Positions 34,615 through 43,283 of a DNA stretch of 64,000 nucleotides are shown piece by piece. The translations under genes were made by a program, and so were the position numbers. The stretch is from Bdellovibrionales bacterium (lineage in GTDB: Bacteria > Bdellovibrionota > UBA1018 > CAIMNF01): positions 124,001 to 188,000 of the forward strand of contig JAFEAO010000006.1 of the NCBI GenBank assembly GCA_018266375.1, written 5' to 3'. Below the pieces are notes generated by a model. That model had not been told where the DNA came from. It searched no databases and saw nothing but the letters and a program-made list of their open reading frames with translations. How positions within the stretch are numbered: position 1 is the first letter of the stretch; each line of letters starts with the position of its first letter.

Positions 34615-36798
34615 TTAGGACGTCTTCAGGTGCGCTGATTCGACGCGGCCTTTGCTCTCCACGTAACGTTTGAACGACACGTTCTCCGGTGTTTTTAGAT
34701 CCGGATCGTTCTTGAGCAAGTCCAGAACGTCATCGCGCGCTTTGAGCAACCAATCCTGGTCGCGCACGAGGGATGCGATCTTAAATGGAAGCGCTCCCGA
34801 CTGGCGAGTACCCAAGAATTCGCCAGGTCCGCGAAGCTCGAGATCGGCTTCTGCGATTTTAAATCCATCTTCGGTTTCGCACATGACTTCAAGACGCTCC
34901 GGCGTCGGAATGTGCGGAGGGCGTCCGGTCTTTAAGAAACAAGTCGACGCATGCCGACCACGACCGATCCGGCCGCGAAGTTGATGCAACTGGGAGAGTC
35001 CGAAGCGCTCGGCGTGCTCGATTACCATCACCGTTGCATTCGGAACGTCGACGCCGACTTCGACCACTGTGGTAGAAACGAGAACTTGCACTTCATTGCG
35101 ACGGAAGCGTTCCATGATGGCCGCTTTCTCGTTCGCGCTCAGCTTGCCATGGAGAAGTCCGACTTTAAATTCAGGATAAGTTTCGTTTGCCAGCGTCTCG
35201 GCGGCACTGACCGCAGAAGTAAGGTGAGTGAAGCCTTCTTCCTCAGAGTCGTTGACGAGAGGGAAGATGTAATAGGCCTGTCGGCCTTCCTGAAGTTGCT
35301 TGCGGATAAAATCCGTCATCTTGGCATTCTCGCCCGCGTGCACCAGGTGAGTCTTGATCGGCATGCGGCCCGGTGGGCGATCGCGAATCGTCGAGACGGC
35401 GAGATCACCGTAAGCCGTGAGTGCGAGCGTGCGTGGAATCGGAGTCGCCGTCATCACGAGCGTGTGCGGCTGTTGTCCTGTCTGTTCAATAGCCTTCTCT
35501 CGAAGTTTGCGACGTTGATCGACGCCGAAGCGATGTTGCTCATCGATGATGACCAGGCCTAAACGCTTGAACTTTACGGGATCCTCGATGAGGGCATGCG
35601 TACCCACGATCAAGATTGCCTCGCCGGCATCAAGGCGCGCTTGAATCACACGCCGTTCGGCCGCCGGTGTTTTACCTACGAGCATTTTTACCGGTGCCGT
35701 CGCGCCGAAGAATTTTAAGATATTGTTGTAGTGTTGTTCGGCCAGGATCTCGGTCGGAGCCATGAGCGCTACCTGAAATCCTTGATCCATCGCCGCGAAA
35801 CTCGTGAGGAGAGCGACAGCTGTTTTGCCCGCGCCAACGTCTCCTTGAAGCAAGCGATTCATCGGGTGGGGCTGGGTGAGATCGGTAAAGATGTCTTTGA
35901 GCGACTGGTCTTGGCCTGCGGTGAGCGTATAAGGAAGTTTCTTCTTGGCGCCGGCGAGCGAGGCCGCGAGTTTCTTCGCATCCAGGGTCGGGCCCTTTTC
36001 TTTTTCGTGATTCAGCTTCTGACGGATGACATGATACTCGAACTTAAAAAATTCTTCGTAAATTAGGCGCTGGTGCGCCGGCGAGCGGAAGTTCGCGAAT
36101 GCGCCGGTTTCATCCTTCGAGTAGTTCTCGCTCGGAAAATGGATTTCGCGGATCGCAGTGCCGATGTTCGGCAGTCGATGCTTGACGAGCGCCCAGGAAG
36201 GCAGCTCTTCATTAAGCGCGTCAACTCCTAGGTGGATAGCGGAGTCGAGGATTCGGCGCAAAGTCTTGGTCGGTATCCCTTCGATCTCGGTGTAGACCGG
36301 AACGATACGGCCGACGTGAAGATCGTCTCCGGTGTCGAACTGAATTTCCGGATGAACCATTTCACGGCCGGATGAACCGAAGACTTTGATTTGCCCGATG
36401 GCGATGAACGGAGTACCGGATTCGAATTTTTTATCGAAGCCTTTAAAAAAACGGAACCACTTGAGCGAGATCCACTGGTTCTCTTTGTCGGTCGCTTTTA
36501 CCTCGAGAAGTTTCGAGAACCGACCGCGCAATGGGCGCATGAAAGTTTGCTTCGCGGTAAGTTCGATTGAGACCGTGCTGCCGGGCTCGGCTGTGCGGAG
36601 CAAAGACATCTGGGAGCGATCTTCGTACTTTCGCGGGAAGAAGTAGAGCATGTCGCGCACGTTACGGATGTCGCGTTGATTGAAGACGACTGACAGACGG
36701 GGTCCGACGCCTTTTAAAAATTGGACTGGCGTATCCAGCGGGTTGTCACTGCGTGGAGGTGTTGAAGTGGTTTTAGACGTATTTGACTTCGATAACAC
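34615..36798 (-). CDS. recG: ATP-dependent DNA helicase RecG
   Basis: A 727-residue superfamily 2 helicase that reverses stalled forks and remodels recombination intermediates. An N-terminal wedge/OB part (residues about 25-260, with FLKGVGPRLS and FFPRKYEDRS) precedes the helicase core: Q motif and Walker A LLQGDVGAGKTAVALL near 315, ALMAPTEILAEQHY, Walker B VIIDEQHRFGVDQR near 415, VMTATPIPRTLALT near 440, and LLHGKLSANEK, VVEVGVDVPNA and QLRGRIGRG in the second domain. The start is GTG, 26 bases inside the end of greA, so greA and recG are overlapping and likely coupled. Confidence 0.96.
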   Translation of the reverse strand: MLSKSNTSKTTSTPPRSDNPLDTPVQFLKGVGPRLSVVFNQRDIRNVRDMLYFFPRKYEDRSQMSLLRTAEPGSTVSIELTAKQTFMRPLRGRFSKLLEVKATDKENQWISLKWFRFFKGFDKKFESGTPFIAIGQIKVFGSSGREMVHPEIQFDTGDDLHVGRIVPVYTEIEGIPTKTLRRILDSAIHLGVDALNEELPSWALVKHRLPNIGTAIREIHFPSENYSKDETGAFANFRSPAHQRLIYEEFFKFEYHVIRQKLNHEKEKGPTLDAKKLAASLAGAKKKLPYTLTAGQDQSLKDIFTDLTQPHPMNRLLQGDVGAGKTAVALLTSFAAMDQGFQVALMAPTEILAEQHYNNILKFFGATAPVKMLVGKTPAAERRVIQARLDAGEAILIVGTHALIEDPVKFKRLGLVIIDEQHRFGVDQRRKLREKAIEQTGQQPHTLVMTATPIPRTLALTAYGDLAVSTIRDRPPGRMPIKTHLVHAGENAKMTDFIRKQLQEGRQAYYIFPLVNDSEEEGFTHLTSAVSAAETLANETYPEFKVGLLHGKLSANEKAAIMERFRRNEVQVLVSTTVVEVGVDVPNATVMVIEHAERFGLSQLHQLRGRIGRGRHASTCFLKTGRPPHIPTPERLEVMCETEDGFKIAEADLELRGPGEFLGTRQSGALPFKIASLVRDQDWLLKARDDVLDLLKNDPDLKTPENVSFKRYVESKGRVESAHLKTS

Positions 36799-37252
36799 TG
36801 TAAACGATTTTGCCTTTCGGCGCGTTCACTTCGACCTCGTCGCCTTCTTTTTTTCCGATCAAAGAGCGGGCAACGGGAGAGGTAATGCTGATTTTGTTTT
36901 TCTTGATGTCGGCTTCGTCCACACCGACGATTTGGTAAGTGATTTTTTCGCCGGTCTCATCGGCTTCGAGTTTTACGGTCGCGCCGAAAACGATTTTGTC
37001 GGTCTCGATCGTCGCAGGATCGATGATCTGAGCGCGCGCGATTTTTGAATTGATTTCTTGAACGCGACCTTCGATGAAACCTTGGCGTTCTTTAGCGGCT
37101 GAGTAGTCGGCATTCTCCGAAAGATCCCCGAGAGAGCGTGCCCATTCGATGAGCGCGACGACTTTAGGTCGTTCTACCATCGTTAAATTTTTAAGTTCTT
37201 CGTCGAGCAACCGTTTGCCTTCAACGGTCATCGGGACTTTATCGTCAGCCAT
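36773..37252 (-). CDS. greA: Transcription elongation factor GreA
   Basis: About 159 residues from the ATG at 37252. GreA enters the secondary channel of RNA polymerase and triggers cleavage of backtracked transcripts. The N-terminal coiled coil carries the acidic tip LGDLSENADYSAAKERQGF (the D-x-x-E-N pair, near residues 42-60), and the C-terminal FKBP-like domain ends in ISITSPVARSLIGKKEGDE and GKIVYSVIEVKYV. Longer starts at 37273 or 37279 would add 7-9 residues without homology. No clear ribosome site is seen. The gene overlaps recG by 26 bases. Confidence 0.94.
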   Translation of the reverse strand: MADDKVPMTVEGKRLLDEELKNLTMVERPKVVALIEWARSLGDLSENADYSAAKERQGFIEGRVQEINSKIARAQIIDPATIETDKIVFGATVKLEADETGEKITYQIVGVDEADIKKNKISITSPVARSLIGKKEGDEVEVNAPKGKIVYSVIEVKYV

Positions 37253-37340
37253 ATATATGGAGGAGGCTAGCATGGGCAAGGACGCAAAATAAAGGGGAAA
37301 GGGGGCAATCCCCGATTAACGAGGTTGGGTATAGAAGGAG

Positions 37341-37871
37341 CTATTGAACGTAGATATTGTCGATTCCGATCGGCTTCGAACAGACGACAAAGTTTTTCAT
37401 GCGCGGTTCGACTCGGACAAGCGTGACCTTCTTGTTGTTTGCCGGAGTCGAAACTTTGCATGCGTTATATTGCGAATCGCATTCGATTTTCAATCTGAGC
37501 GTGAGATGAGGATCGGTGGTGAGCGCGTTTTCAGAATAGGTCAATGTTAGAGTCGATCCGTCGAACTTGATCAATGCAGCGTTGAAACCACCGTCGCCCA
37601 TGAGCACCTGATTCGACTTTAAATTCTCGATCGGGAAGCGTTTGTCCCGATTTTCTTTCTTTTTCGCGCTCGGATCGTAAAAGTAAACCTCGTCTATGGT
37701 TTTAGATGGAGTCAGCGTGAAACCGATCTCGGCGACCTTGCCGAGATCGTTGGTGAAGTAGACGCCGAGAAGTTTGAGATGCGTGGTTTCCGCGAGGGAT
37801 TTTTGCTGAGATTGGGCGTTTGCGCCAGTGAAAGAAACCAGGCTCAGTAGGAAAATTGTTAAATGAATCAT
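37341..37871 (-). CDS. Exported protein of unknown function, about 176 aa
   Basis: Not recognised. The start at 37871 gives a good signal peptide (MIHLTIFLLSLVSFTGANA) with GAGG nine bases upstream; ATGs at 37886 or 37895 are alternatives. The mature part looks like a beta-sandwich with three Cys (ECDSQYNACKV and VVCSKP). In length, in the early LGVYFTNDLGK, and in the loose spacing of strands it recalls the exported protein gene at 3067, but I see no firm match. Single gene between greA and a Cys-rich protein gene. Confidence 0.72.
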   Translation of the reverse strand: MIHLTIFLLSLVSFTGANAQSQQKSLAETTHLKLLGVYFTNDLGKVAEIGFTLTPSKTIDEVYFYDPSAKKKENRDKRFPIENLKSNQVLMGDGGFNAALIKFDGSTLTLTYSENALTTDPHLTLRLKIECDSQYNACKVSTPANNKKVTLVRVEPRMKNFVVCSKPIGIDNIYVQ

Positions 37872-37945
37872 GTTTAGTGGCCTCATGCTCCGCATGCAGT
37901 TACCGAGATTACAAAAGTTGACTAAAAAAGTCAATAATTAAATGC

Positions 37946-38227
37946 CTATTTTTTCTTAAATAATGCGTCTGCAGCGGCTTTTAACGCATCCGCAGATTTG
38001 GCCGAACCTCCGGCACGGCCAGACGGTTTGAAGTAATCGCAGAAGTTGGCTTTTTCTTTTTCGACCACGCGATCCGCGCTCGATTCGCGGCACATATTAT
38101 TGTACGCGGTATCGTAGTGCTCGCAGTTTTTGCACGCATGAGTATCGCGCTTGCAAGATTCGCAGGTGTCCTGGCGATGAAAATTATTGGCGTTGATGGG
38201 CTTTCCGCAATTCCAACATCCTGTCAT
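37946..38227 (-). CDS. Small cysteine-rich zinc-ribbon-like protein, 93 aa
   Basis: It has CWNCGKPI at residues 4-11, CESCKRD near 22, CKNCEHY near 32, CRE near 46 and CDYF near 63, so nine Cys in the first 65 residues. This suits two small metal sites such as zinc ribbons. The C-terminal 25 residues are Ala/Lys-rich. No signal peptide, so cytoplasmic. The function is not known to me. It begins one base after the stop of the next upstream gene (TGACATG), so it is coupled to it. Confidence 0.78.
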   Translation of the reverse strand: MTGCWNCGKPINANNFHRQDTCESCKRDTHACKNCEHYDTAYNNMCRESSADRVVEKEKANFCDYFKPSGRAGGSAKSADALKAAADALFKKK

Positions 38228-38228
38228 G

Positions 38229-38828
38229 TCAGAAGCTCCAGCCGGTGGTGAACTTCAGTTCGATTCCGTCGTTCGGCTTTTTGGCGTTGTAAGCGTCCAC
38301 CGCTTTTGGGAGTAGGTACTCATTGGTGCGAAGGAGCGTGAAGCTGTAAAAAAAACCGCCGGCTGCGATCGCGAGCCCGCCCACTTGAAGCGCGGTGCGG
38401 GCTGAGTCGGCGCTGTCTCCACCGATCCATCTTGAGATGGGTACTGCCGCGAGCGCAAGCAAAATGCCGACCGTGCCGGTGTAGGCGCTGATCTTACTCT
38501 TGGTGCGGTTGGATTGATAATCTTCGAGAATGCTATCGGCTTCGGGTACGGACTTCACGAATTCCCGGAGCGTCGAAGCATCTTGCGCTTGAGGTGAGTC
38601 GGCTGAGTAAACTTCGCCTTTGTAAACAAACGGACGATCGCAACCGAGCGGAGTGATCGATGGAGGTTTTTTCATCGGATCGGGAATTTCGGCCGACGAC
38701 TTCGTCGTGGTGACCGAAGTCCGCTCGGGCATTTGTGTACACGGAGCGATTCCGGCCATCGCTTGCGACGGGACCTGCACCGAAAACAAAGTCAAAATCA
38801 TAATGGATTTTAGGCCGAAACGAAGCAT
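38229..38828 (-). CDS. Exported or membrane protein of unknown function, 199 aa
   Basis: Not recognised. A signal peptide (MLRFGLKSIMILTLFSVQVPSQAMA) is followed by a Pro/Ser-rich segment, then two hydrophobic stretches (TGTVGILLALAAVPISRWI near 119-136 and VGGLAIAAGGFFYSFTLL near 150-166) that could be a membrane hairpin. The end has DGIELKFTTGWSF, and a final aromatic residue is typical of outer-membrane insertion signals, so both inner- and outer-membrane placements are possible. Coupled to the Cys-rich protein downstream. Confidence 0.72.
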   Translation of the reverse strand: MLRFGLKSIMILTLFSVQVPSQAMAGIAPCTQMPERTSVTTTKSSAEIPDPMKKPPSITPLGCDRPFVYKGEVYSADSPQAQDASTLREFVKSVPEADSILEDYQSNRTKSKISAYTGTVGILLALAAVPISRWIGGDSADSARTALQVGGLAIAAGGFFYSFTLLRTNEYLLPKAVDAYNAKKPNDGIELKFTTGWSF

Positions 38829-38893
38829 GTTCTCTAAAATTAACGCATAAAAAGAATTAGGGCAGCAACTCTTTTCAGGTGTAAAATAGAGGC

Positions 38894-39619
38894 ATGAAGA
38901 CCCTCAATTTTTTCGCGATTTTAGGCGTAGCGTTATTGACGAGTTTTACTTCTGTTCCCGCGATGGCTCAGTCCGTTGGCGGAGGCTCTTCAGGTGGTGG
39001 TTACCTCGGATTTATGAGTTACAAGACGTCGGCAAAGAAAGCGACCCGATGGTCATTGAACGAGTGGCTCGAGACAAAGTCGCGTATGAAGTGGTCTGAC
39101 ATGTGGCTTTCTTTTCATTCCCCATCGCCTTACGAATTCTTTTTGCTCGGAGGTTATGCGCCGACGACGGGGAAGTGGATGTATGGTGTGGGAGCGTACG
39201 CGCAAGCCGTGGGCCTCGAGTTTGATCAAGAAACGGTTTTGGATCCTGCATGGAACGCGCGGATCAATTTGCGCATCCTCGGGGTAAACGTTCAGAACAC
39301 CAACTTCACGATGTTTGCCGGGATACGCGGCCGTTCGAATCCGGATAGCTTTCGCCAGGGGTACTGGGGGCCAAGCCTCACGCTCTATCTGACACATTTA
39401 TTCGGTGTTTATGGCCAGTACCGGTCTTATTTTAGCTCGACTCCAACGTCAGCGGGTTCGGTAGGCGGTCATCGGTTTGAAGCAGGTCCATTTATTGATT
39501 TCGGCGCGCTCCGTGTGTATGGATACTATCTGTACGAAACCGAATCCGCGGATTCTCCGGTAGCGGGATATTCGACGAATATCAACTATTGGAACATCGG
39601 CGCACAACTGTTCTTCTAA
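38894..39619 (+). CDS. Outer-membrane beta-barrel-like protein, 241 aa
   Basis: A signal peptide (cut near AMA-Q, residue 25) and a Gly/Ser-rich stretch precede about 200 residues with the alternating aromatic/Gly pattern of a barrel: YGVGAYAQAVGLEF, WNARINLRILGVNV, HLFGVYGQYRSYF, LRVYGYYLYE. The last strand ends in LFF, giving the C-terminal Phe typical of outer-membrane barrels. No defined family was recognised. An AGAGGC lies close before the ATG. The YkgJ-like gene starts 12 bases after its stop. Confidence 0.75.
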   Translation: MKTLNFFAILGVALLTSFTSVPAMAQSVGGGSSGGGYLGFMSYKTSAKKATRWSLNEWLETKSRMKWSDMWLSFHSPSPYEFFLLGGYAPTTGKWMYGVGAYAQAVGLEFDQETVLDPAWNARINLRILGVNVQNTNFTMFAGIRGRSNPDSFRQGYWGPSLTLYLTHLFGVYGQYRSYFSSTPTSAGSVGGHRFEAGPFIDFGALRVYGYYLYETESADSPVAGYSTNINYWNIGAQLFF

Positions 39620-39631
39620 ATAATCGGGAAT

Positions 39632-40030
39632 ATGAAACCAGACCCTCAACGACCGAGCACTTGGAAACCTTACAAATCGGGAATGTGCGAAGGCTGTTGG
39701 GGCGGATGCTGTACATTGCCGCTTGAAGCAAGCGCCTATGATCTGATCCGGCTCGGACTCACGACCGAAGAAGAAGCCGCGCAGTCACTGAAGAAGCTCG
39801 CGAAGCGATTGATGAAAGAAGGCGTCGTCCGCCAGTTCCAGCAAAGCTCCGGATTGTTTGTCATCGAGCAAAAGTACGGACGCGATTGCGTCTTTTTGGG
39901 CGAAGACCGTCTTTGCACGGTTTACGAGAAGCGCCCCGAAGTGTGCAGGATGTTTCCGAGGATCGGCCCGCGTCCGGGTCACTGTCCGGCGTTTAAAAAG
40001 ACCGAAGTCAAGAATGGGGCGATGAGGTGA
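39632..40030 (+). CDS. YkgJ-family cysteine-cluster protein
   Basis: A 132-residue protein with the YkgJ (CxxCxxxCC-type) pattern: CEGCWGGCC near residue 14, CVFLGEDRLCTVYEKRPEVC near 90-109, and CPAF near 121. These eight Cys are thought to bind a zinc or iron-sulfur site; the function of the family is unclear. RPEVCRMFP is its most conserved block. The stop overlaps the start of the acyltransferase gene (GTGA), so the two are translated together and the Cys protein may serve lipid A synthesis or be a passenger. Confidence 0.85.
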   Translation: MKPDPQRPSTWKPYKSGMCEGCWGGCCTLPLEASAYDLIRLGLTTEEEAAQSLKKLAKRLMKEGVVRQFQQSSGLFVIEQKYGRDCVFLGEDRLCTVYEKRPEVCRMFPRIGPRPGHCPAFKKTEVKNGAMR

Positions 40031-40947
40031 AGTACCTGCTCATCGCTTTGATTTATCCGCTCTCGTACTTGCCGATGCCGGTGCTGCATTTTTTTTCATC
40101 GTGCCTGCAGTTTTGGGTGTACACGGTGTGTGGATACCGCAAAAAAGTGGTGCGCGAGAATATTCAGAAAGCTTTTCCCGCGAAGTCGTTCGATGAAATC
40201 GTTCGCGTTGAGAAGGCGTTCTATTTGCACCTTTGCGATTTGATTTTTGAATCGATCAAGACTTTTACGATCAGCCGTGAGGAATTGAAGCGCCGGTTTG
40301 TATTTAAGACTCCGGAAGTGACCGAACGACTGGCTTCAAAGAGCTTGACCGGGATCTCCAGCCACTATGGAAACTGGGAGTGGAACGCGCTCGCTCTCGC
40401 GATGGAGTTTAAGCAAATCTCTTTTGGTGTGTATAAACCGCTTAATAGCAAAGTGTGGGATCAGCTCTTCTTTGACTCGCGCTGCCGCTTCGGGATCCGC
40501 ATGATTCCGATCAAGATGGTGCGCGAGGTGATGGATACATATTTGAATCAACCGATCATGATGGGGTTACTCTCGGACCAAGCTCCGCACAATTACGAAA
40601 AAGCATTTGATGTGACGTTTATGGGGGTGTCGACTTATGTCACGCCGGGCCCGGCGGTGATCACGGTCCAGCGCAAGTACGCGCCGATCTGGGGCTGGGT
40701 TCGGAAGGTGGGACGCTCTCGTTACGAGTGGGGGCTTGAAGAAATCGAGCTGACCGACATGGCGTTGATCGATGCAGCGAAGGACTTGAAGCAAGTCGAC
40801 CGGATCTCGCGCGTTCATTCGCTCACTCCTGAGCAAGCGGCTTACGCTCTCGCGCTCACTCGCGATTTTTCGGCACGTCTCGAACGGGAAATAAAAATGG
40901 CCCCAGAGTTTTGGCTCTGGAGCCATCGAAGATGGAAGTCTCGTTAA
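40027..40947 (+). CDS. LpxL/HtrB-like lysophospholipid acyltransferase
   Basis: A 306-residue inner-membrane acyltransferase of the lipid A biosynthesis type. The catalytic H-x4-E motif HYGNWEW is near residue 115, followed by FGVYKPLNSKVWDQLF and MMGLLSDQAP near 185, and an N-terminal membrane anchor with YPLSYLPMPVLHFFSS. It would transfer an acyl chain to the lipid A precursor. The GTG start overlaps the YkgJ gene stop by 4 bases. Convergent with the Asn-rich lipoprotein gene, 3 bases away. Confidence 0.9.
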   Translation: MKYLLIALIYPLSYLPMPVLHFFSSCLQFWVYTVCGYRKKVVRENIQKAFPAKSFDEIVRVEKAFYLHLCDLIFESIKTFTISREELKRRFVFKTPEVTERLASKSLTGISSHYGNWEWNALALAMEFKQISFGVYKPLNSKVWDQLFFDSRCRFGIRMIPIKMVREVMDTYLNQPIMMGLLSDQAPHNYEKAFDVTFMGVSTYVTPGPAVITVQRKYAPIWGWVRKVGRSRYEWGLEEIELTDMALIDAAKDLKQVDRISRVHSLTPEQAAYALALTRDFSARLEREIKMAPEFWLWSHRRWKSR

Positions 40948-40950
40948 GAT

Positions 40951-42363
40951 CTAGTTTTCTGCGTTACCAGAAGCGATTTTAGCTTCGCCTTTTTGGTAAT
41001 CCATTTTGATCATGCAGTGGATACCGTTCGGGCGCGCCGTGAGAGTGCGGTAACACTTGAGGTTACCACCGGTCACGACGAGGGCGTCGATCTTGGTGTT
41101 CGCTTCTTCGCCCAGACCTTCATCAAGTTGTTGCTTGATTGGAGCTCCGTTTAACTTGATCAACGTGAGGTACAAGTTCTTTGCTGACCATGCATCAGTG
41201 TTTTCGGTATCGTACTTTGAAGCGTCTGTGCTTGCGATGAACAAGCGAGCTTCGGTGTCACCTTTAGTTTTGATGCGCAAGTTTTGAACTTTAGTGTAGT
41301 TGCTTGCTGGATATGGATCCGTGCTGGTTGATTCAGCTGTAGCGACTACGCCTTGGTTTTGGTTGACCGGCATTTTGCCGAAGATATCTTTGTCGTTTGT
41401 CGTGAAAACCGCAACGATACAGCCGTAATCTTTCTTGAGGCCGATCAATGTCAACTCTTTGTTGCACTCAATGTTTGGACCGCGACGGATATTATCGTTT
41501 TTCTTGTCTTTAGAGATCGCTAAACGCTCGTAAAGAACTCGCGCGTCGTTACCCGAGATCACGAACTCGTGGTAATCTTGGCCGCTCTTGCGCTCCACGA
41601 TTGCGATTGGATCGCGTTCGTCGATTGGCTTAAGTGTAACAGCGTTGTTGTTATTAGTGGTATTGTTGTTAGCTGCGTTGTTATCAACGCTATTGTTATT
41701 ATTGTTAGCCGCATTGTTGTTATTCGCGGTATTGTTGTCAGCTGCGTTGTTCGTTGTTGGCACTGGGACCGATGTAGTTGGCTTCAAGTAGCCCGCAGCC
41801 CCGCTGCCGTCGTCTACAACTGCGTTGTTGTTAGAAGAGCTGCCAACTACGCCGTTGTTGTCTTCGCGGCGGGTTGTGCTAGTGGTGTTGTTTGCGGCCG
41901 CACAATTGGTGCTCTCAACCGCGACCAAAATGATTTCTTCGCACTTGCTGTTACAAGACTTAATCACTTTGCCGCGTTTTGCACGTACCCAAGTGGTGCA
42001 AGACGATTTTACTTTTGCACGAACACAGGTGTTATTTGTAATACAGCTTGAGCTCACTACAGAAGCGCAGTTTTGGCGATTCTGCATGAGGTACGAATAA
42101 GCCGAAAGTTGGTATTGATATTGTGCCGTATTTTGTTGGCAAGCTGGGTTGAACACCGGTTGGTTGTTCAACATCGTTTGCTGCGCCGGAATCGGTTGAC
42201 CTGGGATCTGACCCAGGATCTGACCGGGAATCTGGTTCACGTTATTGGTCGGATAGTAGGTTTGTTGGCCTTGTGGCGCCGGAGTGTACGGTGTTTCAGA
42301 GCAGGAACTTAAAAGTCCTGTCGATCCGATCAAAGCTACGGCAAGTAGGGTCTTCTTCATCAT
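40951..42363 (-). CDS. Asparagine-rich lipoprotein, about 470 aa
   Basis: A lipoprotein: MMKKTLLAVALIGSTGLLSSC ends in the lipobox L-S-S-C. The first part has many Pro, Gln and Tyr with a small IPGQ repeat. Next comes a Cys-rich segment (residues about 80-150 with six or more Cys). A stretch of about 40 residues is mostly Asn (near residue 200). Last is a C-terminal domain with two similar halves beginning near GCIVAVFTTNDKD and CYRTLTARPNG. An AAGGAA lies 7 bases before the start. I do not recognise the family. It has its own strong promoter and looks like an abundant surface lipoprotein. Confidence 0.82.
   Translation of the reverse strand: MMKKTLLAVALIGSTGLLSSCSETPYTPAPQGQQTYYPTNNVNQIPGQILGQIPGQPIPAQQTMLNNQPVFNPACQQNTAQYQYQLSAYSYLMQNRQNCASVVSSSCITNNTCVRAKVKSSCTTWVRAKRGKVIKSCNSKCEEIILVAVESTNCAAANNTTSTTRREDNNGVVGSSSNNNAVVDDGSGAAGYLKPTTSVPVPTTNNAADNNTANNNNAANNNNNSVDNNAANNNTTNNNNAVTLKPIDERDPIAIVERKSGQDYHEFVISGNDARVLYERLAISKDKKNDNIRRGPNIECNKELTLIGLKKDYGCIVAVFTTNDKDIFGKMPVNQNQGVVATAESTSTDPYPASNYTKVQNLRIKTKGDTEARLFIASTDASKYDTENTDAWSAKNLYLTLIKLNGAPIKQQLDEGLGEEANTKIDALVVTGGNLKCYRTLTARPNGIHCMIKMDYQKGEAKIASGNAEN
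41640..41760. repeat. AAC/GTT low-complexity tract coding for poly-Asn
   Basis: About 120 bases dominated by GTT-type triplets on the plus strand, coding for Asn on the minus strand, with Ala, Asp and Thr between. It lies in frame inside the lipoprotein gene. Replication slippage could change its length by whole codons. Confidence 0.85.
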
Positions 42364-42393
42364 AAAAATTTCCTTTGTGTTAAAGTCCGGCAT

Positions 42394-42423
42394 ATTATAC
42401 ACAAAACATATGTATTTTGTCAA
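42394..42423 (-). promoter_or_regulatory. Sigma-70 promoter of the Asn-rich lipoprotein
   Basis: On the minus strand a perfect TTGACA (42423-42418), an 18-base spacer and a perfect TATAAT (42399-42394) match the full housekeeping consensus, 31 bases before the start codon. This should be a strong constitutive promoter. Confidence 0.88.
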
Positions 42424-42536
42424 CTATTTTTTGTGGTGGGTTTTCGGCATCACTCTCAACGAAAACAGTTGCCTCAATTTGCTTGTTTTTGCGCTGATTT
42501 GACGTTTGATCGATCGCCTGAATCATTGGACGATTT

Positions 42537-43283
42537 TTAGGGCGCAGCCCGAGGGAACCGGCACCGAAAACGCGTTCTCTTGCCGATTTCGCTTTCGACA
42601 GTCACCGTCCCCTGATGGCGCTGCATGATGTGCTTCACGATGGAGAGGCCCAGGCCCGTTCCGCCCATCTCACGCGAACGGCCTTTGTCCAGGCGGTAAA
42701 AACGCTCAAATAACCGATCCAGATTTTTGCTTGGGATGCCGGGACCATTGTCTTCAACAGTGAGAACGATTTCGTTTCCATCTTCCTCCCAAATAATTTT
42801 GACCGTCGAGCTCGGAGGAGAATACTTGATCGCGTTCTCGGCCAAGTTAGTCATAACTTGCTCCAGGCGTTTCATGTCGGCACGCACGGTGTCACATCGG
42901 ATGTCGGAAGTGAGTAGAGTGTTTTTAGCTTTTGCATGGGGGATCAAGCGTTCGATCACGTGTTCGGTCGCTTCTTTGAGATCGATATCGGCCAAATGGA
43001 GTTGATCGGCGCCGGATTCGATCGACGAGAGATCGAGGAGGTCGTCGATGAGCGAGAGGAGACGGTTTGAGTTCTTCAGGATGATCTTCAGGAACTCGGG
43101 CTCGATCTTGCGGCCGTCTTCGATGTCATGGATCAACGTCTCGGTATAGCCTTTGATCGCGGTGAGCGGCGTGCGTAGCTCGTGCGAGACGTTGGCAACG
43201 AAGTCGATCCGCATCTTCTCCGCTTTTTTAAGCGCGACGATGACATCCATGGACTCCTGTTGTGACGGCTGCTGCGGGGTCAT
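42537..43283 (-). CDS. Soluble PhoR-like sensor histidine kinase
   Basis: A 248-residue kinase made only of the HisKA domain (VSHELRTPLTAIKGY, phosphorylated His near residue 34) and the HATPase_c domain with N box NLAENAIKYS near 148, G1 DNGPGIP near 177, F box RLFERFYR and G2 GGTGLGLSIVKH near 207. No transmembrane or sensor domain precedes it; only about 25 residues lie before the H box. It is cytoplasmic and must receive its signal from another protein. It overlaps its response regulator by the ATGA at 43280. Confidence 0.93.
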   Translation of the reverse strand: MTPQQPSQQESMDVIVALKKAEKMRIDFVANVSHELRTPLTAIKGYTETLIHDIEDGRKIEPEFLKIILKNSNRLLSLIDDLLDLSSIESGADQLHLADIDLKEATEHVIERLIPHAKAKNTLLTSDIRCDTVRADMKRLEQVMTNLAENAIKYSPPSSTVKIIWEEDGNEIVLTVEDNGPGIPSKNLDRLFERFYRLDKGRSREMGGTGLGLSIVKHIMQRHQGTVTVESEIGKRTRFRCRFPRAAP

